Made by a program: the position numbers and the translations under genes
In this document: positions 11,545 to 24,483 of the stretch, piece after piece
How the letters are laid out: every line of letters begins with the position of its first letter
How positions within the stretch are numbered: the first letter of the stretch is position 1
Notes under the pieces: generated by a model
Seen by the model: the letters and a program-made list of their open reading frames with translations, nothing else
The model's database searches: none
Told to the model about the DNA's origin: nothing
From: Monarcha castaneiventris obscurior
Taxonomy: Eukaryota; Chordata; Aves; Passeriformes; Monarchidae
NCBI GenBank assembly: GCA_026261815.1
Contig: JAMPIT010000539.1
Location: forward strand, 3,550,501 to 3,614,500
DNA length: 64,000 nt
Direction of reading: 5' to 3'

Positions 11545-12406
11545 TGTAGATCTAATATCAATATCCACCTAAGACGGACAAAGACTCTCTAACTTGTTAG
11601 GGTTAGGAAGTGTCTGTTTATTCCAGCACTGGGAAGCTGCAGGGATCACTCCCAAACCTACAGCTCCAAGGTTACCATACAATACAGAACTATTTATCTA
11701 AAATAGTAATGCATATTTAAAATACAGATACATATTCATAACACAGACACCTCCCATTCCCTGCTTCGTATGAAAATTAGCAAAAAGTCATTAAGCAAGC
11801 ACAATTCTTGCAATGGAATTGAGTCAGTGGTCCTGAAAATGAGGAGGGGGCTGTCCTGATGAAGTAAGGCTGCTCTTCCTAGCTTTGACCTTTGTGCCTC
11901 TCTGGTTTTTAACACTACACCTGACCTTGGAAGACTCCCAGTTCCCTCCTCTATTGCTTTTGAATGAGTTGCAGGTGAAAGAATTTATAACTGTCTAGGC
12001 CTTCCTTTGAATTTTTCCTTCTAAGATTATTAATTACCTATTATAAGCACAGCTAAACAAATATCAAGAAATCAGAGCCTATCCTATACTTAACTTCCTT
12101 AATTTCCTTAATCAACTCTAGCTAAGTTCTGCGTCTTTTCTCTATTCTACTTAACTTCAGCAAAGCTAGCTTTTATTTAAAATCTCGATATTTAAGTGCT
12201 CAAAAGAAAACCCTCTGTTTCACCAACCTCCCTCTGCTGTGCTTGCTTAGAAGGGAGACTCTTCAGGAAAGCCTGAAGTACAAGTTTTGACCCTCTCCAG
12301 CAGTTTATTGTCTGTCTTGAACTGTGGAGCTCCTTAGAAAGATCAAGGAGGAAAAAAAACCAATTGAAAGTGGAAGAAATGAATGAAAAGGGGGCCAGGC
12401 CTACCA
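11545..12406 (-). mobile_element. LTR-like element (probable solo LTR of an endogenous retrovirus), minus orientation
   Basis: On the minus strand the element would run from TGGTAGGCC at 12406 to ATCTACA at 11545, with LTR-like TG...CA ends. It is AT-rich in the middle, and a poly(A) signal AATAAA at 11622-11617 is followed by CTTCCTAACCCTAAC, typical of an R-U5 region in avian retroviral LTRs. No gag, pol or env sequence flanks it. No clear target-site duplication is visible, so the ends are approximate. Confidence 0.45.
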
Positions 12407-12412
12407 ATATTA

Positions 12413-12416
<4 letters not shown>

Positions 12417-12443
<27 letters not shown>
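12417..12443. repeat. (TA)n microsatellite
   Basis: A run of about 12 TA dinucleotides just outside the LTR-like element. Confidence 0.9.
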
Positions 12444-13134
12444 AGTATTTAGGCTATTAAAAGTAAAAGCAGTCAGCCTCTGAATTTTGGTGGGACTTCC
12501 TGACAGGCATGACAACAGGACCACGTACTGGAAAAATCTGCTCTCCTATGGGGCTGCCAGCCCTTCAGAGAGCAAAGAGGTTAATGAAATAGTGGTAGAA
12601 AAGATTGCAATGTTTCCTGCACTTCCTTGTAATTTAAATGTGTGCTAAGTACTGCATTCTTCCAGAAATCCCAAGTGGAAGAAGTAAAATAACAGCCACT
12701 TGAAGGATTTAACCCAGCAGTCCCCAGTTAAATTCATATTTATAATAGAAACTTTGTGGAAAGCTCAGACAAAAAATACATAAGCAGCAGCCACTGCCGA
12801 AACTTCTGGAAGGGGGATAATTTGCAGAAAAACCCAAGATTTGGACAAGCCTTTTGAAGGTGACAATTCCCCTCCTCACAAAGGGGACCGTGATCATCCT
12901 CTGTGCACGATTCACTGGGCAACACAGCAGGGAGGCTGGGAAAGGGGTCTGGTGACCTGGAGTGGGATCTCAAAAGCCAAGGAAGATTTACCCCTTGGAT
13001 CCTGCGATGCTGCGGGTGCTGAGTTACACCAGCCTGGCTCAGGGTGGGAAGGGCCCCGATGGACGCTGAGCCAGGGAGCAGGAGCAGCTCGGGAAGGGCA
13101 GGAAGGCAGCCCAGCAGCGACCCTGCTGCAGCAG

Positions 13135-13803
13135 TGTTGGAATCCAAAGCACACCTCAGGCTGCCCTGGGGGGTCAGGAGCCCCAGCAAGGGGGTCCCAG
13201 ACCCTGGCAAGAAGCCCAGAATGGCACCGGCTTTGACCTCAGCCCATGGGAAAAGTTACCAACACTGCAAGAATCATTGCAAGCCACCAGAGTGTGAAAA
13301 TGAGTAGTGGTTTAGTATTTTACAAGGTAAAAAAGTAGATTTCAGGGTTTTTAATATGAGGACGAAGGGTTTAAGAAGGAGGATTTTGGGTGTTGCCCTC
13401 TTCCTCTTCTTCTTCTTCCTCTTCTTCTTCTTCTTCTCCTCCATCTTCTCTGGTGGTGGTGGCACAAAATGATTGGTAGAATGAAAAAGAGGTAGAAATG
13501 ACGTGTCTAGAACAGGTGCAAAATAATCAGTATAGAACAGTAACTAATAAATCCGTTGTGAGGAATGGTTGGATGATGGAAAGGGCACACAAAGGCCGGG
13601 ACAGCCCAGGACTGGGCAGTGCCCGCTCGGACTCGGCTGCATCAGATGTGCGGCCGGAGCTGAGAGCTGGCAGAGATAAGGAGAAATAAACAACCTGAAA
13701 CAACATCTGCAGCCGTTTCTCATCTGTTGGGGCTCGAGGTAAAACTTCCCAGAGGTGAAGATAAGAACCTGGATTTGTGCAGAGTACCCAACTCCCACAG
13801 CAG
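13135..13803 (+). mobile_element. LTR-like element, left arm of an inverted pair
   Basis: About 669 bp with TG...CA ends (TGTTGGAATCC to CCCACAGCA). It has a polypurine/polypyrimidine stretch in the U3-like part, AATAAA at 13685-13690 and a U5-like tail. The same sequence recurs in the opposite orientation at 20348-21032. In a 215-bp stretch compared by eye the copies differ at about ten positions. No retroviral coding sequence lies beside either copy, so each looks like a solo LTR. The family is not identified. Confidence 0.55.
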
Positions 13804-14199
13804 AGATCATGGAAAAGGAGGTGGCTTCGGGCCCCGCTGAGCTGCAGTGGGAATGGGAGCCCTCGGAATGCAGGAGTGAGAGGGCAAGCCCACAGGGCAC
13901 ATCTGGGCACATCAGCTGAAACACTGCTTCACTGGCCCTTAAAATCAGCCCCTGACATTCCCACATGTGTCTTGTGGGGCAGCCCAAGGTGAGAGAGACT
14001 GGGGAGGTGACCTCTTGCCATAAGACCCTCCAGCACTGCACATCACCCCACGGTTTCTTTGCCTGTCTGCAGTTGCCTTTTTTCTGCAGATACCACCCAG
14101 AGGGTCGACCTGTCACTCCCCATCTCCTCTCCCTCCCCAGCCCTCTGCAGTTGGCAAACGATGGAGCTGCCAGGCAGCAGCTTGCTCTGCCCACGAGCA

Positions 14200-17100
14200 A
14201 AGCCAGCAGTGCTCTGGAAACCTCGCCTCCCCTCCTCAGGAGATGTGTTTTGTCAGTGCCCTGCCACAGCGGGGCCAGAGCTGCTCTCTCTTATTCCATG
14301 GGATCTGTTCCTGCCCCAAGAAAGAGCAGAGGGGAGGGATGAACATCGAGACACAGCAGTGCAGGAGTGAGGAAGCCGCATGCACACAGGGCTCCCAGAG
14401 AGACTGCCATGCTCACACTGCAGCTGAGGTACTGCCTTGTCCCTTGTCAACTCACTGTCCCCTCTTGTCCCTCACTGTCCTGGCCCTGGCAGCCCCCTGA
14501 GATGCCTCTCCCAGGTTCTAAGTGACACAAACACCCTGGAAATGCTGAGCCAGTCAAACAAACCCTGCCCAGGCTTCTGGCTTTGCCCACAAAGAAACTG
14601 GCTGATGTTCACAGAGCTGCTCTCAGGCAGCAAAGCTTTTTCATTTGGTTGGTTTTTCCTTCTCTATTTTATTTGTCTCTCGGTTCTTAGATGGTTCTGA
14701 GCACAACCAAGAGCCTGCAGGAGGGGCCAGGCTGCAGTGGGTACATGTCAGCACAGCCTTGCTGATTCAGAGTGACCAAGCATCTGACAGGAATCCTCCC
14801 AAATGAGCAACGTGTGCTTGGTGACTCCTGGCACTGCAGGAGTGGAAACCACACAGAAAGACCCTACAGATTGGATTTCTCATCCCTCTCCACACAGCTT
14901 GAGCCCTGGAGCCACAGTGACAGGCAGCTTTGCCCACCACATGGAGGGTGAGGATAGGGAAAGGCAGATGCTGTGCCATCTCCCTGTGTCCTGGCAGGAG
15001 CACAGCACCCTGTTTCAAAGACACCAAGAGACCTAGGATCCTTCAGGTCACTCTGAAAGTGGCACTTGCTTCCAGCTCAGCTGGTCCCTGCTGCCTCAGT
15101 GATGGAGCACTGCAAGGTTTGTAGGGCACTTTCCCCTTAACAACGCAGATCTTCTTGTTCAGCTTCTCATGCCCTTTTGGAAGCTGTTCTGCCTTCACTC
15201 AAGCTCAGTTATAAAGGCACCAACAGCACAAAAAAACCAAAAAGACAGGTTTCTCTAAAACCTTTTAATGATATTCCTGATCTAACAGAGATTTACTTTC
15301 TCCAGAGAAGGCTGTAGAAAACATTGTTGTTCCATGTCCACCTGTCTGCTCCCCCTCTTGTCCATTAGCTGTGAACAGCTTGCAAGAGAAAACGTGCCTG
15401 AAAGCTCGGGTGTGCTCCTGACTTGTGGCTGGGAGACACCTGTAAATCAGGGCTTGGCACGGCAGATCCTTCTAGCCCTTCTTCTTCTCTTGCCAGAGCA
15501 GCAGAGGGGTTGGTGGAGCTTTAAAGCCAGCGGGCAGTAAATCCACGTGGCACTCACTCCGTTGTGTGAAGATTCATGGCTGTGTTGTCTGAAGGTCAGC
15601 TTCGTCTGCTGCAGGCAATTAGGGATAATCGATGGCCCCTGCCGCCGCCCCGGCCCTGCCCGTATGCTCCTTGTCAGCACCAGACCATTGGTCAAATAAA
15701 AGTCACAGCCGGTCAGCGTCCTGGAGAAATGCTGTGGGAAGAGCAGGAGGAGGCAGAGAGAGCTCTTCACCTCCTGATGGGCTCCCAGGGACCCTGCTTC
15801 TCTGAGAAAGCTGAGGATTGACAAAGGGACATGGCCACCGTCACCTCTCAGCTTCTGTCCCAGTGCTGTCCCCGCAGAGCTCACGGGGCTCCCTGCATCA
15901 CCCACGGCCCTTTGCTCTCTCCATCGTTCTCTTATGACCACATCTCCTTCATCCCTGAGAGTTGCATCACTGGCTCACCTTCCCTGCCCTGCCTGCAGCC
16001 CTGGTGCCTTCCTCGGGGGAAGGACTCCTCCTTCCTGCCCTGGTCTCCCTCTGCATCTGCTTTTTTGAGTATTTCTCTGTTTGCAGGCAGAGATGGAAGT
16101 AGACCACGTGCAATTCCCTCCTCTGCATGCTGGAGTTGGAGGACCTCAGGGTTTGGGGATGGCAGGAGGCAAAGAAGGGCTGTTCTAGAGTGGAGGCACA
16201 GGGGCAGGGAGAGGTCCCAGGTGCCTGACAGACGCCAGTGCCACAACGAGTATGGCAAAATCTGGATTCAGGAAATAACTTCGAGATCTGAGCCTGAAAC
16301 CCTTGACTTAAAGTTATTTTCTCATGGTTGCTCACTTGGTGGCATCTCTAAGCATGGTCTCTGCAGTCTGCACAAGGGGCCTTGGGATCCCACATCATTT
16401 ATGCCACTGAAACCAGCATCAGAGACAAGGCTACAACCCTGACCTGCTGACCCACAGTGGGGACCACAGTCTGAGAGTGCCCTTCCTGTGGCTTTAGGTT
16501 CTGGGATTGCAAAAATCATTACAAAACAGCATATCCTGCAAATGAAGCTGACGTTAGATTTACAAGAGTTTTCTTAACCAAGCAAGCCCCCGTGATGGGG
16601 GCAGTTTTTCACCAGGGGCTGGAAGCAAGGCCAGTGCAGGGGCAGTGGTAATGAGGTCCCTGCTGGAGTCGCTGGCAGCAGGGGGAAGGATGAAGGAATG
16701 GGAATTACGGTGACTTCAGCCATGCCCCAGGAGCTTGTGCAACTGGCACAGTCCCTCCTGCCCGGCCCAGCAGGGAACAGGAGCTGGGGCATGTTCTCCC
16801 TCTGAATTGTCTCTATGGGAGGAGGAGGTGGATGAGTTTTGAGCCTCCCTGGCCCTGTCTCTCCCTGTTTGTTTGCTTTGTTTTGAGCAGCCCTGAAGGC
16901 TGTGTTTTGGAGAGAGGGTTTCGTCAGGCAAAGGAAAGGTACAAAGATGAGTTAATGAGAACGATTATTCAGTGACAGCTGCTGCCACTCACCTCCTAAC
17001 CAGTGTAAGGTACAGCCTTGCAGAAACAAGGCTTTCTCTAATGATTATGTTCAGGAGATTAATTTAGGAAACTCTGCTTAAGACCTGTGGTGATCTTATT

Positions 17101-18900
17101 TGAAATCTAGTCAATGAACAGGCGAGTGTAGGGAAAAACATACCTTGTTTAAAGTTCAATTGCTGGGAGCAGAGAGATCCTGGGGCTGGATCGGGGCAGA
17201 GCAGAGCCGTGCAGTCCTTGCTCTGCTGTCCCTGGGGTGCTCCCCATCACCCTGGGGATGTGCAGCCACAGGGGACGGCCCACCTGGACCTCACCAAGGC
17301 ACAGTCTGGCTGCAGAAGCATTTTATTCCCTGACTGCTGCAGTCCACAAATCAAACCCTCTGTCTCAAGCCCAGGGCTGGGGAAGGACTGGACCACAAGC
17401 TCCTGCAGGGAACTCTGGCCCTGTTTGTCACTGCAGGCAGACTCCTCTCTACAACCACAGCCAGGTCTGCTAATGGTTATCCCCGTGTCCAGCCTGAGAG
17501 CTGCTCATCACTGGCCTCTCCACACGGGCATGAGATGCCCAAGCTTGGCACATGATGCCTGCCACTTAATGTCCCCATCGAGCCACAGAGAAACCAAATG
17601 GACTGGAAAGCTGGCCTGGGATCGGTGCTTCCCTTCCAAACTGGCACCCACGGAACGCAGGACTCCTCTCCGCTTTCAGCCTGGCATCCCCCCCAGCCCC
17701 CTGCCCAGCTGGCCATGGCCAGGACAGCAGCACTGCCGGGGGCTGCTGCCTCTCTGCCTGTGCTGCAGCTGCTGGGATGGGGTGTCCCTGCTGCCTCATG
17801 GCCTGGCAGCACTGACTGTGCCAGGGGGACACAGCCCCGGTGCCCCAGGGCAGGCACAACGCTCAGCTCCCTTTGGCACTGGCCTCACAGCCCTGCCACC
17901 AGCTCAGACAGATGGTGAGCGAGCCCAGCTCCATCTCCTGGGGCTGTTTGGCCACTACAGAGAGCTGCTCAGGCCAACCCGAATGTGGCTGGCCGCTGTC
18001 CATACCCCAAATGCAAATATTTGGGCAGGAGTGGCTGTAAGCCCAGTGGGTGAGACTCTGTGTTTCCCATGGAGGCCAGGGAAGGGGGATGCCCCACAGC
18101 AGCTCCTGGGATTTCCTCACCTGCAGACACCAAATCTGATGCTCAGGAGCCTTCACGAGCTCCTCCAAAAGCTGCATTTTGGGCATATACACTTTCTGCC
18201 AGGGCTGGTCTGGCTCCCAGGGCAGGATCCCAAAGTACTGGCCACAGAAATCTGCGTTTCCCGTACTGGTCTCCCTTTGAAACCATTCTCTTTGATTTGT
18301 GGCTGTTTCACCTCAGCTCCTCCCGCGGTGACGGCTGCGCTCCAGGGCCCTGCTGCGGCCTGTAGGGAGCAGCCAGTGCCAATCAACCCCTGGCTGCTTT
18401 CATAAAGCTGTGGGTGTTTTCTGGTGTTCTCTACAGTGATGTCTTTCCATTCGACCCCTTCAGTGCCTCCTTCACACCCTCTTTTAAATCTGGCAGGTCC
18501 ATGGATGGAGGGACGCACGGAGGCTCTTGGAAGGGCTGCAGTGATATTACTGCTGCCTTCAATTCCCAAGGCCTAGGAACCAAAACCAGTGTTCCCCCAC
18601 ACAAATCCGTAACATTCTTTGCACACAGCCAGTGCCTGTGGCAGTAAAACTCCCGTCACTAATCTGTACTACTCCCCTTCCTACAGAAAAGAAAGGAGTG
18701 GGGTTACCATGCTGTCAAGGGATGATGAAACCATTGCAGTCTTCTCTATATACCCAAAAGAAACCTTTATCAGCCTGTGTTTGGGGCCAGAGGTCTGCAA
18801 AAAGCAGAGCTCTTAAAAATGAAATAAGAAGCCTTGAAGAATTTTTATTTGCTATCTCTGCTCACAGGCAATTAGAGGAGCAGGACATGAGGTCTGGTTT
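14200..18900. other. Intergenic, no gene recognised; contains one unusually long open frame
   Basis: No recognisable exons. On the plus strand a frame stays open from 17209 to 18405, with its first ATG at 17473 (310 codons). It shows no known domain, and its codon content looks like ordinary GC-rich non-coding DNA. It is not annotated as a gene. Confidence 0.45.
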
Positions 18901-18911
18901 TATGTGGAGGC

Positions 18912-19336
<425 letters not shown>

Positions 19337-20347
19337 TCAGTTTGTTTTAATTGCATCCCCCTTGCACCACAGAAATGTGTCTTGCATGAGAACTAAAGAC
19401 AGAAAGAACACTCCCTCCATAAAAAGTCCAATCAATACTGCTGGGCAGCCAGAGCCAAGAACATGTCAAAAGTGAGCTGGGAATTAAAAGAAAGTAACAG
19501 ATGTCATTCAAAAGCCCAAGGCGTGACAAAGGGCTGAATCATGCCCTGCCTGGCTGAACAGCCCTGGCAGGATGGGAGCTGTGAGACCAGGGAACTCCTC
19601 GGCTTTGGACATCAGGTGGAAGGCTGGGGGAGCAATGGAAAACCACGTGAGCAACAAGAGGGAGAACGGCCCAGCCAGCACGGGGAGCTTGACCCTGTTG
19701 CAGGAGAAGCAGGAGGGACGAGATGCCAAGGGCACAAGAGTCGATGGCAAGTGGAAGTGTGGGGCAGCAGGGATGTGCAGGGACCACGGGATGAGGGGAG
19801 CAGGGCGAGACCACCCAGTGCTGGAGCCGGAGAGTGGCCACTGTGTGGGGCATGGCAGGAGCCTGAACAAAAGGGGATAGCAGGAGGATTTATGAGCACA
19901 GCCACAGTGAGAGCCAGTTATCCATGACCATCCTAAATCTTGTCAGAGACAGGAGGAGAGGGACGTCTCCAGCGGACAGGATGGAAGATTTAACGCCACT
20001 GTTCCACAGTGTAATCACAGCATGAGCCCCCCACGCCAGGCTGCTCTGTGGGAAGGGGACTGCTTGTGCTTCCAGGGCTCAGAGAGGAGGCAGGAAGGTT
20101 AAATAAGGCCAGAGGCACTGCAAAGAGGCCCAGCACCTCTCCCAAAGCCCGAGGAGGGTCAGGATGCTGCAGCCCAGGGGCAGGGTGCACAGAAAGGCTC
20201 AGGGGCCAGTGGCACACACCAGCAGAGCCCCACGCCCGTTGTCCCACAGCCTCGATTAACAACACTGCATTTCCAGCCCTGCTGCTGCAGTGCCCCTTGT
20301 CCCAGCCACAGAGAGCAGGACACAGCCCCAGGGCAGCATCCCAGGGC

Positions 20348-21032
20348 TGCTGTGGGAGTTGGGTACTCCACACAAATACAGGTTTTATGTTCACCTCTGG
20401 GAAGTTTTACCTCGAGCCCCAACAGATGAGAAACGGCTGCAGATGTTGTTTCAGGTTGTTGATTTCTCCTTATCTCTGCCAGCTCTCAGCTCCGGCCACA
20501 CATCTGATGCAGCCGAGTCTGAGCGGGCACTGCCCAGTCCTGGGCTGTCCCATCCTTTTTGTGCCCTTTCCATCATCCAACCATTCTTCACAATGGATTT
20601 ATTAGTTACTGTTCTATACCAATTCATTTGCACCTATTCTAGACACGGAATTTCTACCTCTTTTTCATTCTACCAATCATTTTGTGCCACCACCACCAGA
20701 GAAGATGGAGGAGAAGGAGAAGAAGAAGAAGAAGAACAGGGCAACGCCCAAAATCCTCCATCTTAAACCCTTCGTCCTCATATTAAAAACCCTAAAATCT
20801 CCTTTTTTACCTTGTAAAACACTAAACCACTACTCATTTTCACACTCTGGTGGCTTGCAATGTTTCTGGCAGTGTTGGTAACTTTTCCCATGGGCTGAGG
20901 TCAAAGCCGGTGCCATTCTGGGCTCCTTGCCAGGGTCTGGGACCCCCTTGCTGGGGCTCCTGACCCCCCAGGGCAGCCAGAGGTGTGCCCTGAGCTCCCA
21001 GGGCAGCCAGAGGTGTGCCTTGGATTTCAGCA
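20348..21032 (-). mobile_element. LTR-like element, right arm of an inverted pair
   Basis: Reverse-oriented copy of 13135-13803, about 685 bp. It differs by a roughly 31-bp internal tandem duplication (two copies of GGGCAGCCAGAGGTGTGCC near 20980 and 21001) and by a shorter CTT-rich tract. Its poly(A) signal has decayed to AATCAA. The arms are separated by about 6.5 kb, so this stretch could fold into a long imperfect stem. Confidence 0.55.
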
Positions 21033-21308
21033 GGCTGGAGAGAAGGTGCTGAGAAGGTGCTTTCCTTCCTCCTGCAGTCACAGAGCCGCTCCTCCGTGTC
21101 TGCACCACACAGGTCCCACTGCTCAGAGCCCAGGCTGGGGCACACCCTCACTGCTCTGCCTGCTCCCCACGCCAGCCCTCAGGTCCTAGCACAGCTCACA
21201 GACCAGCAGAAACGCCCTGTGGGTTGAGCTTTCACTGCAAGGACCTGGGGAATGTGAACTCAGGCAGCAACAGAGCGAAGCCAGGGGCCTCTCCCCGAGC
21301 CTGGGGAG

Positions 21309-21347
21309 ATGGGAGATGAGAGATGAGAGATGAGAGATGAGAGATGG
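21309..21347. repeat. (GATGAGA)n short tandem repeat
   Basis: Five tandem 7-bp units. Confidence 0.85.
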
Positions 21348-22002
21348 GTCACTACCATGGGCAGGGAAGGCTCCAGCCAAGGACACGGGGGCACGAGGGG
21401 ACTGGGAAGAGCAGTCACAGCCACTGCAGCCCCCGTACCCACAGATGGAGGCCACGGGAGCTGCCTGCCTCCCCCTCTGCAACCAAGCAGCCTCATCATC
21501 TGTCCCCAAGAGAGAAAGAAATCAGGTAAGCGATGTCTACGAGCCCATATGGAGGGGCTGGGATGCTGCCCAAGCTTCAGCTCGAAAAAAAAGTGCACAT
21601 TTTGTGGTATAAATATTTTGGTTTGCCTCCTCCTCACCAGCCCACGGGCTCCAGCACAGGAACCACAACAGCAGCCCTCCTCAGAGCCGTCTGGCAAGAG
21701 GCTGATCCCCACAGTTACCAATGTGTGCTGCAACAAAAGCCCACACACACTGACCTGGGTGCCCACATGCCTCCCAGGCATTGCCAGGGATGAGAAAGGC
21801 TTCTGGCAGAGGGGAGCCAGGCTTTCAGGCCCTGGAAGGTGCTGCTTCCCAAAGGACCTCAGTGATTGCCACATTTAGGTCCAAGGAGATGCCAGGCTGC
21901 CCTGTGACATCACCCAGTTCTCATGGAGCTGTTTGGTGCCTTTTGTTCCTGTTATCTCCCATGACAGGAAAGAGCTGATTCCTTTGCTTTTAGCAGCCTA
22001 AA

Positions 22003-22230
22003 ATCATAGAGTCATAGAATGGTTCGGGTTGGAAGGGATCCTAAAGTTCATCCAGTTCCAACCCCAGCCATGGGCAGGGACACCTTCCACTACCCCAGGC
22101 TGCTCCAAGCCCCATCCAACCTGGCCTTGAACACTTCCATGGATGGGGCAGCCACAGCTTCTCTGGGCACCCTGTGCCAGGGCCTCCCCACCCTCACAGG
22201 GGACAACTTTTCCTAATAGCTCATCTCTAG
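22003..22230 (-). mobile_element. CR1 LINE 3' fragment
   Basis: On the plus strand it begins AATCATAGAGTCATAGAATGG, the reverse complement of the ATTCTATGA-type 3' tail of CR1. The usual CR1 3'-end sequence (ggttggaagggatcc, ccaaccccagccatggg) follows. It is truncated at its 5' end. Confidence 0.85.
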
Positions 22231-22490
22231 AGCTGCTTGCTCTGAAATTCAAACAGTGGCTGTAATGCAATGTGGAATCTGTCACAGCACTCCCAACACG
22301 ACCCCTTTCATCAGCAGTGGAGCATCTCCCCAGGACAGATCCCCACTGCTGTGGGTCCTATCCTCGCCCCACACATCCACCAGCCCACCAGGAGCCACCC
22401 CACGTTCCAGTGTCTTCTTCTTTTCTCCCCCCAGTACCACGGGAGAAGCTCTCAGACACCAGAGCTGCTCTCTGCTTTTATGTGGAGCCC

Positions 22491-23082
22491 TTCCCTTCCC
22501 TTCCCTTCCCTTCCCTTCCTTCCCTTCCTTCCCTTCCCTTCCCCTTCCCTTCCCTTCCCTCTTCCCTTCCCTTCCCTTCCCTTCCCTTCCCTTCCCTTCC
22601 CTTTCCTTCCCTTCCCTTCCCTTCCCTTCCCTTCCCTTCCCTTCCCTTCCTCCCTTCCCTTCCCTTCCCTTCCCTTCCCTTCCCTTCCCTTCCCTTTCTC
22701 TCTCTTTTTTCTTCCTTTCCTTCCTTCCTTCCTTCCTTCCTTCCTCCTTCCTTCCTTCCTTCCTTCCTTCCTTCCTTCCTTCCTTCCTTCCTTCCTTCCT
22801 TCCTTCCTTCCTTCCTTCCTTCCTCTCTTTCTCTCTTTCTCTCTTTCTCTTTCTCTTTCTTTCTTTCTTTCTTTCTCTTTCTCTTTCTTTCTCTTTCTTT
22901 CTTTCTCTTTCTCTTTCTTTCTCTCTTTCTTTCTTTCTCTTTCTCTTTCTTTCTCTCTTTCTCTCTCTCTCTTTTTCACTCTTTCTTCCTTCCTTCCTTC
23001 CTTCCTTCCTTCCTTCCTTCCTTCCTTCCTTCCTTCCTTCCTTCCTTCCTTCCTTCCTTCCTTCCTTCCTTCCTTCCTTCCC
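22491..23082. repeat. Compound pyrimidine microsatellite (TTCCC)n-(TTCC)n-(CTTT)n-(TTCC)n
   Basis: Nearly 600 bp with almost no purines on the plus strand. The blocks are TTCCC to about 22694, TTCC to about 22823, mixed CTTT/CTCT to about 22985 and TTCC to 23080. All six frames stay open only because pyrimidine repeats lack stop codons. Confidence 0.97.
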
Positions 23083-23099
23083 ATGGCGTGTGAGCAGGT

Positions 23100-24480
23100 A
23101 GGGAAGACAGGGATGTGTCTTTTTTAACCATCAGAGCACCTGTGGCCATGTCTCACCAGCGCTGAAAACAAAGAGGACTGCACTGCCTCATTCCCACAGA
23201 ACCACGGTGATTTAGCCCAGCTGATGGCCCCAAAACTTTCTCCAAACGCTTGGGAAAATACAATGGGAATTTGGTGGTGTGAAAATGTGTTCATTTGATT
23301 AAACAGGAGCGGAGAGGAAATCCGTCAGGGCTTTTCTTCACCGACTCCTCTTGGAACAAGAACAAGAGAGGGAAAGAGAATTTGTCTGAGAAGAGTATTA
23401 AAAGCATTTTTTCACCAGTGTACACTCCATGGCTTTTAATCCTTGAGCCATGAGTTGAAGTCGTGCCTCCCCCAGCCCAGCTTTGGGTGTGAAGGCAGCT
23501 GGCCAGAGCCAGTCCCTCACCCTGCCCTGCTGGCACCAGGGTGCCCAGGGAGAGGCTGGGAGCAGCTCTGGAGCTGCTGGCTCTCTCTCAGACACCCAGA
23601 GCAGGCCAAATAACCTGTGACACTTGCTCAGACAGTGCCTCCCTGTGCGTGTGCTCCAGGGCTGCACACCCAGTGCCTGGGATCTGCACTTACCTGGGCA
23701 AACATTTGTTTTGTGCTCTAACAGCAAGGTGAGCAGGCTATTCCCCTGTGTAAACATCAACTCCTCAGACATAAGCACTTCTGAGCTGTGCTGCACTCCT
23801 CTCTTGAAACAGCCTCTCTCCACGGTGAAATCTGCTGCGTTCTCCTGTGTCAACAGAGTCAGTGCTCGAGGCTGTCCTGGACTCCTCTTAAATGTCTCTT
23901 GTCTTGGATGGGAACAGTCTGAGGGTATTTATTTATCCATTTTTAGATGCACTCTGTTCCTCGTGCCATCTCAGTCGATGGGTCTGCAGGAAGACAGGAC
24001 GGTCAACAGCACAGACACGGGAGGAAAAGGGCTAAACCACACTGGGGTTGTCCTCCCAGGCTAATGTGGTACCTGTCTTGAAAGATAAAGGGATTACAGT
24101 AGTTTCCCCTCTCTGGGAGATGGTGACCAAAGCAGGAACATGTGGGGAGTGGGAGGACCCAAAAATAGCCAAAAGTGACTCCTGGAACAGGAAGAATGAG
24201 GCTGGGGGGAAGGTGCCAGCAGAGCTCCCTGCAGGGCAGGTTTGTGACCCATCCCAGTGTCTCATTTGTGACCTGCTGGTGGCTTTGGAGCTGGGCCAGG
24301 AGGCAGCAGGAGCAGATGGAGCTGCACAGCCCAGCAGCCAGCCCGGGACAGCTTGGAGCCCACTGGGAGGGGAACGAGGAGCACAATGTGCAGGGCTCAG
24401 GCTCAGGAGCTTGGGGTCAGGAACAGCTGTTTCCACTGCCCAGCAAGGGCTCGTCCATGGGCAAGGGCCAAGGGAGAAAA
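23100..24480. other. Intergenic, no gene recognised
   Basis: No repeat or exon that I can name. A poly(A)-type motif ATTAAA near 23300 has no gene attached. Confidence 0.45.
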
Positions 24481-24483
24481 TTA

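Noticed and set aside
22256..23127. Four long overlapping frames on both strands
   Set aside because: Pyrimidine microsatellite translated in several frames, not coding.
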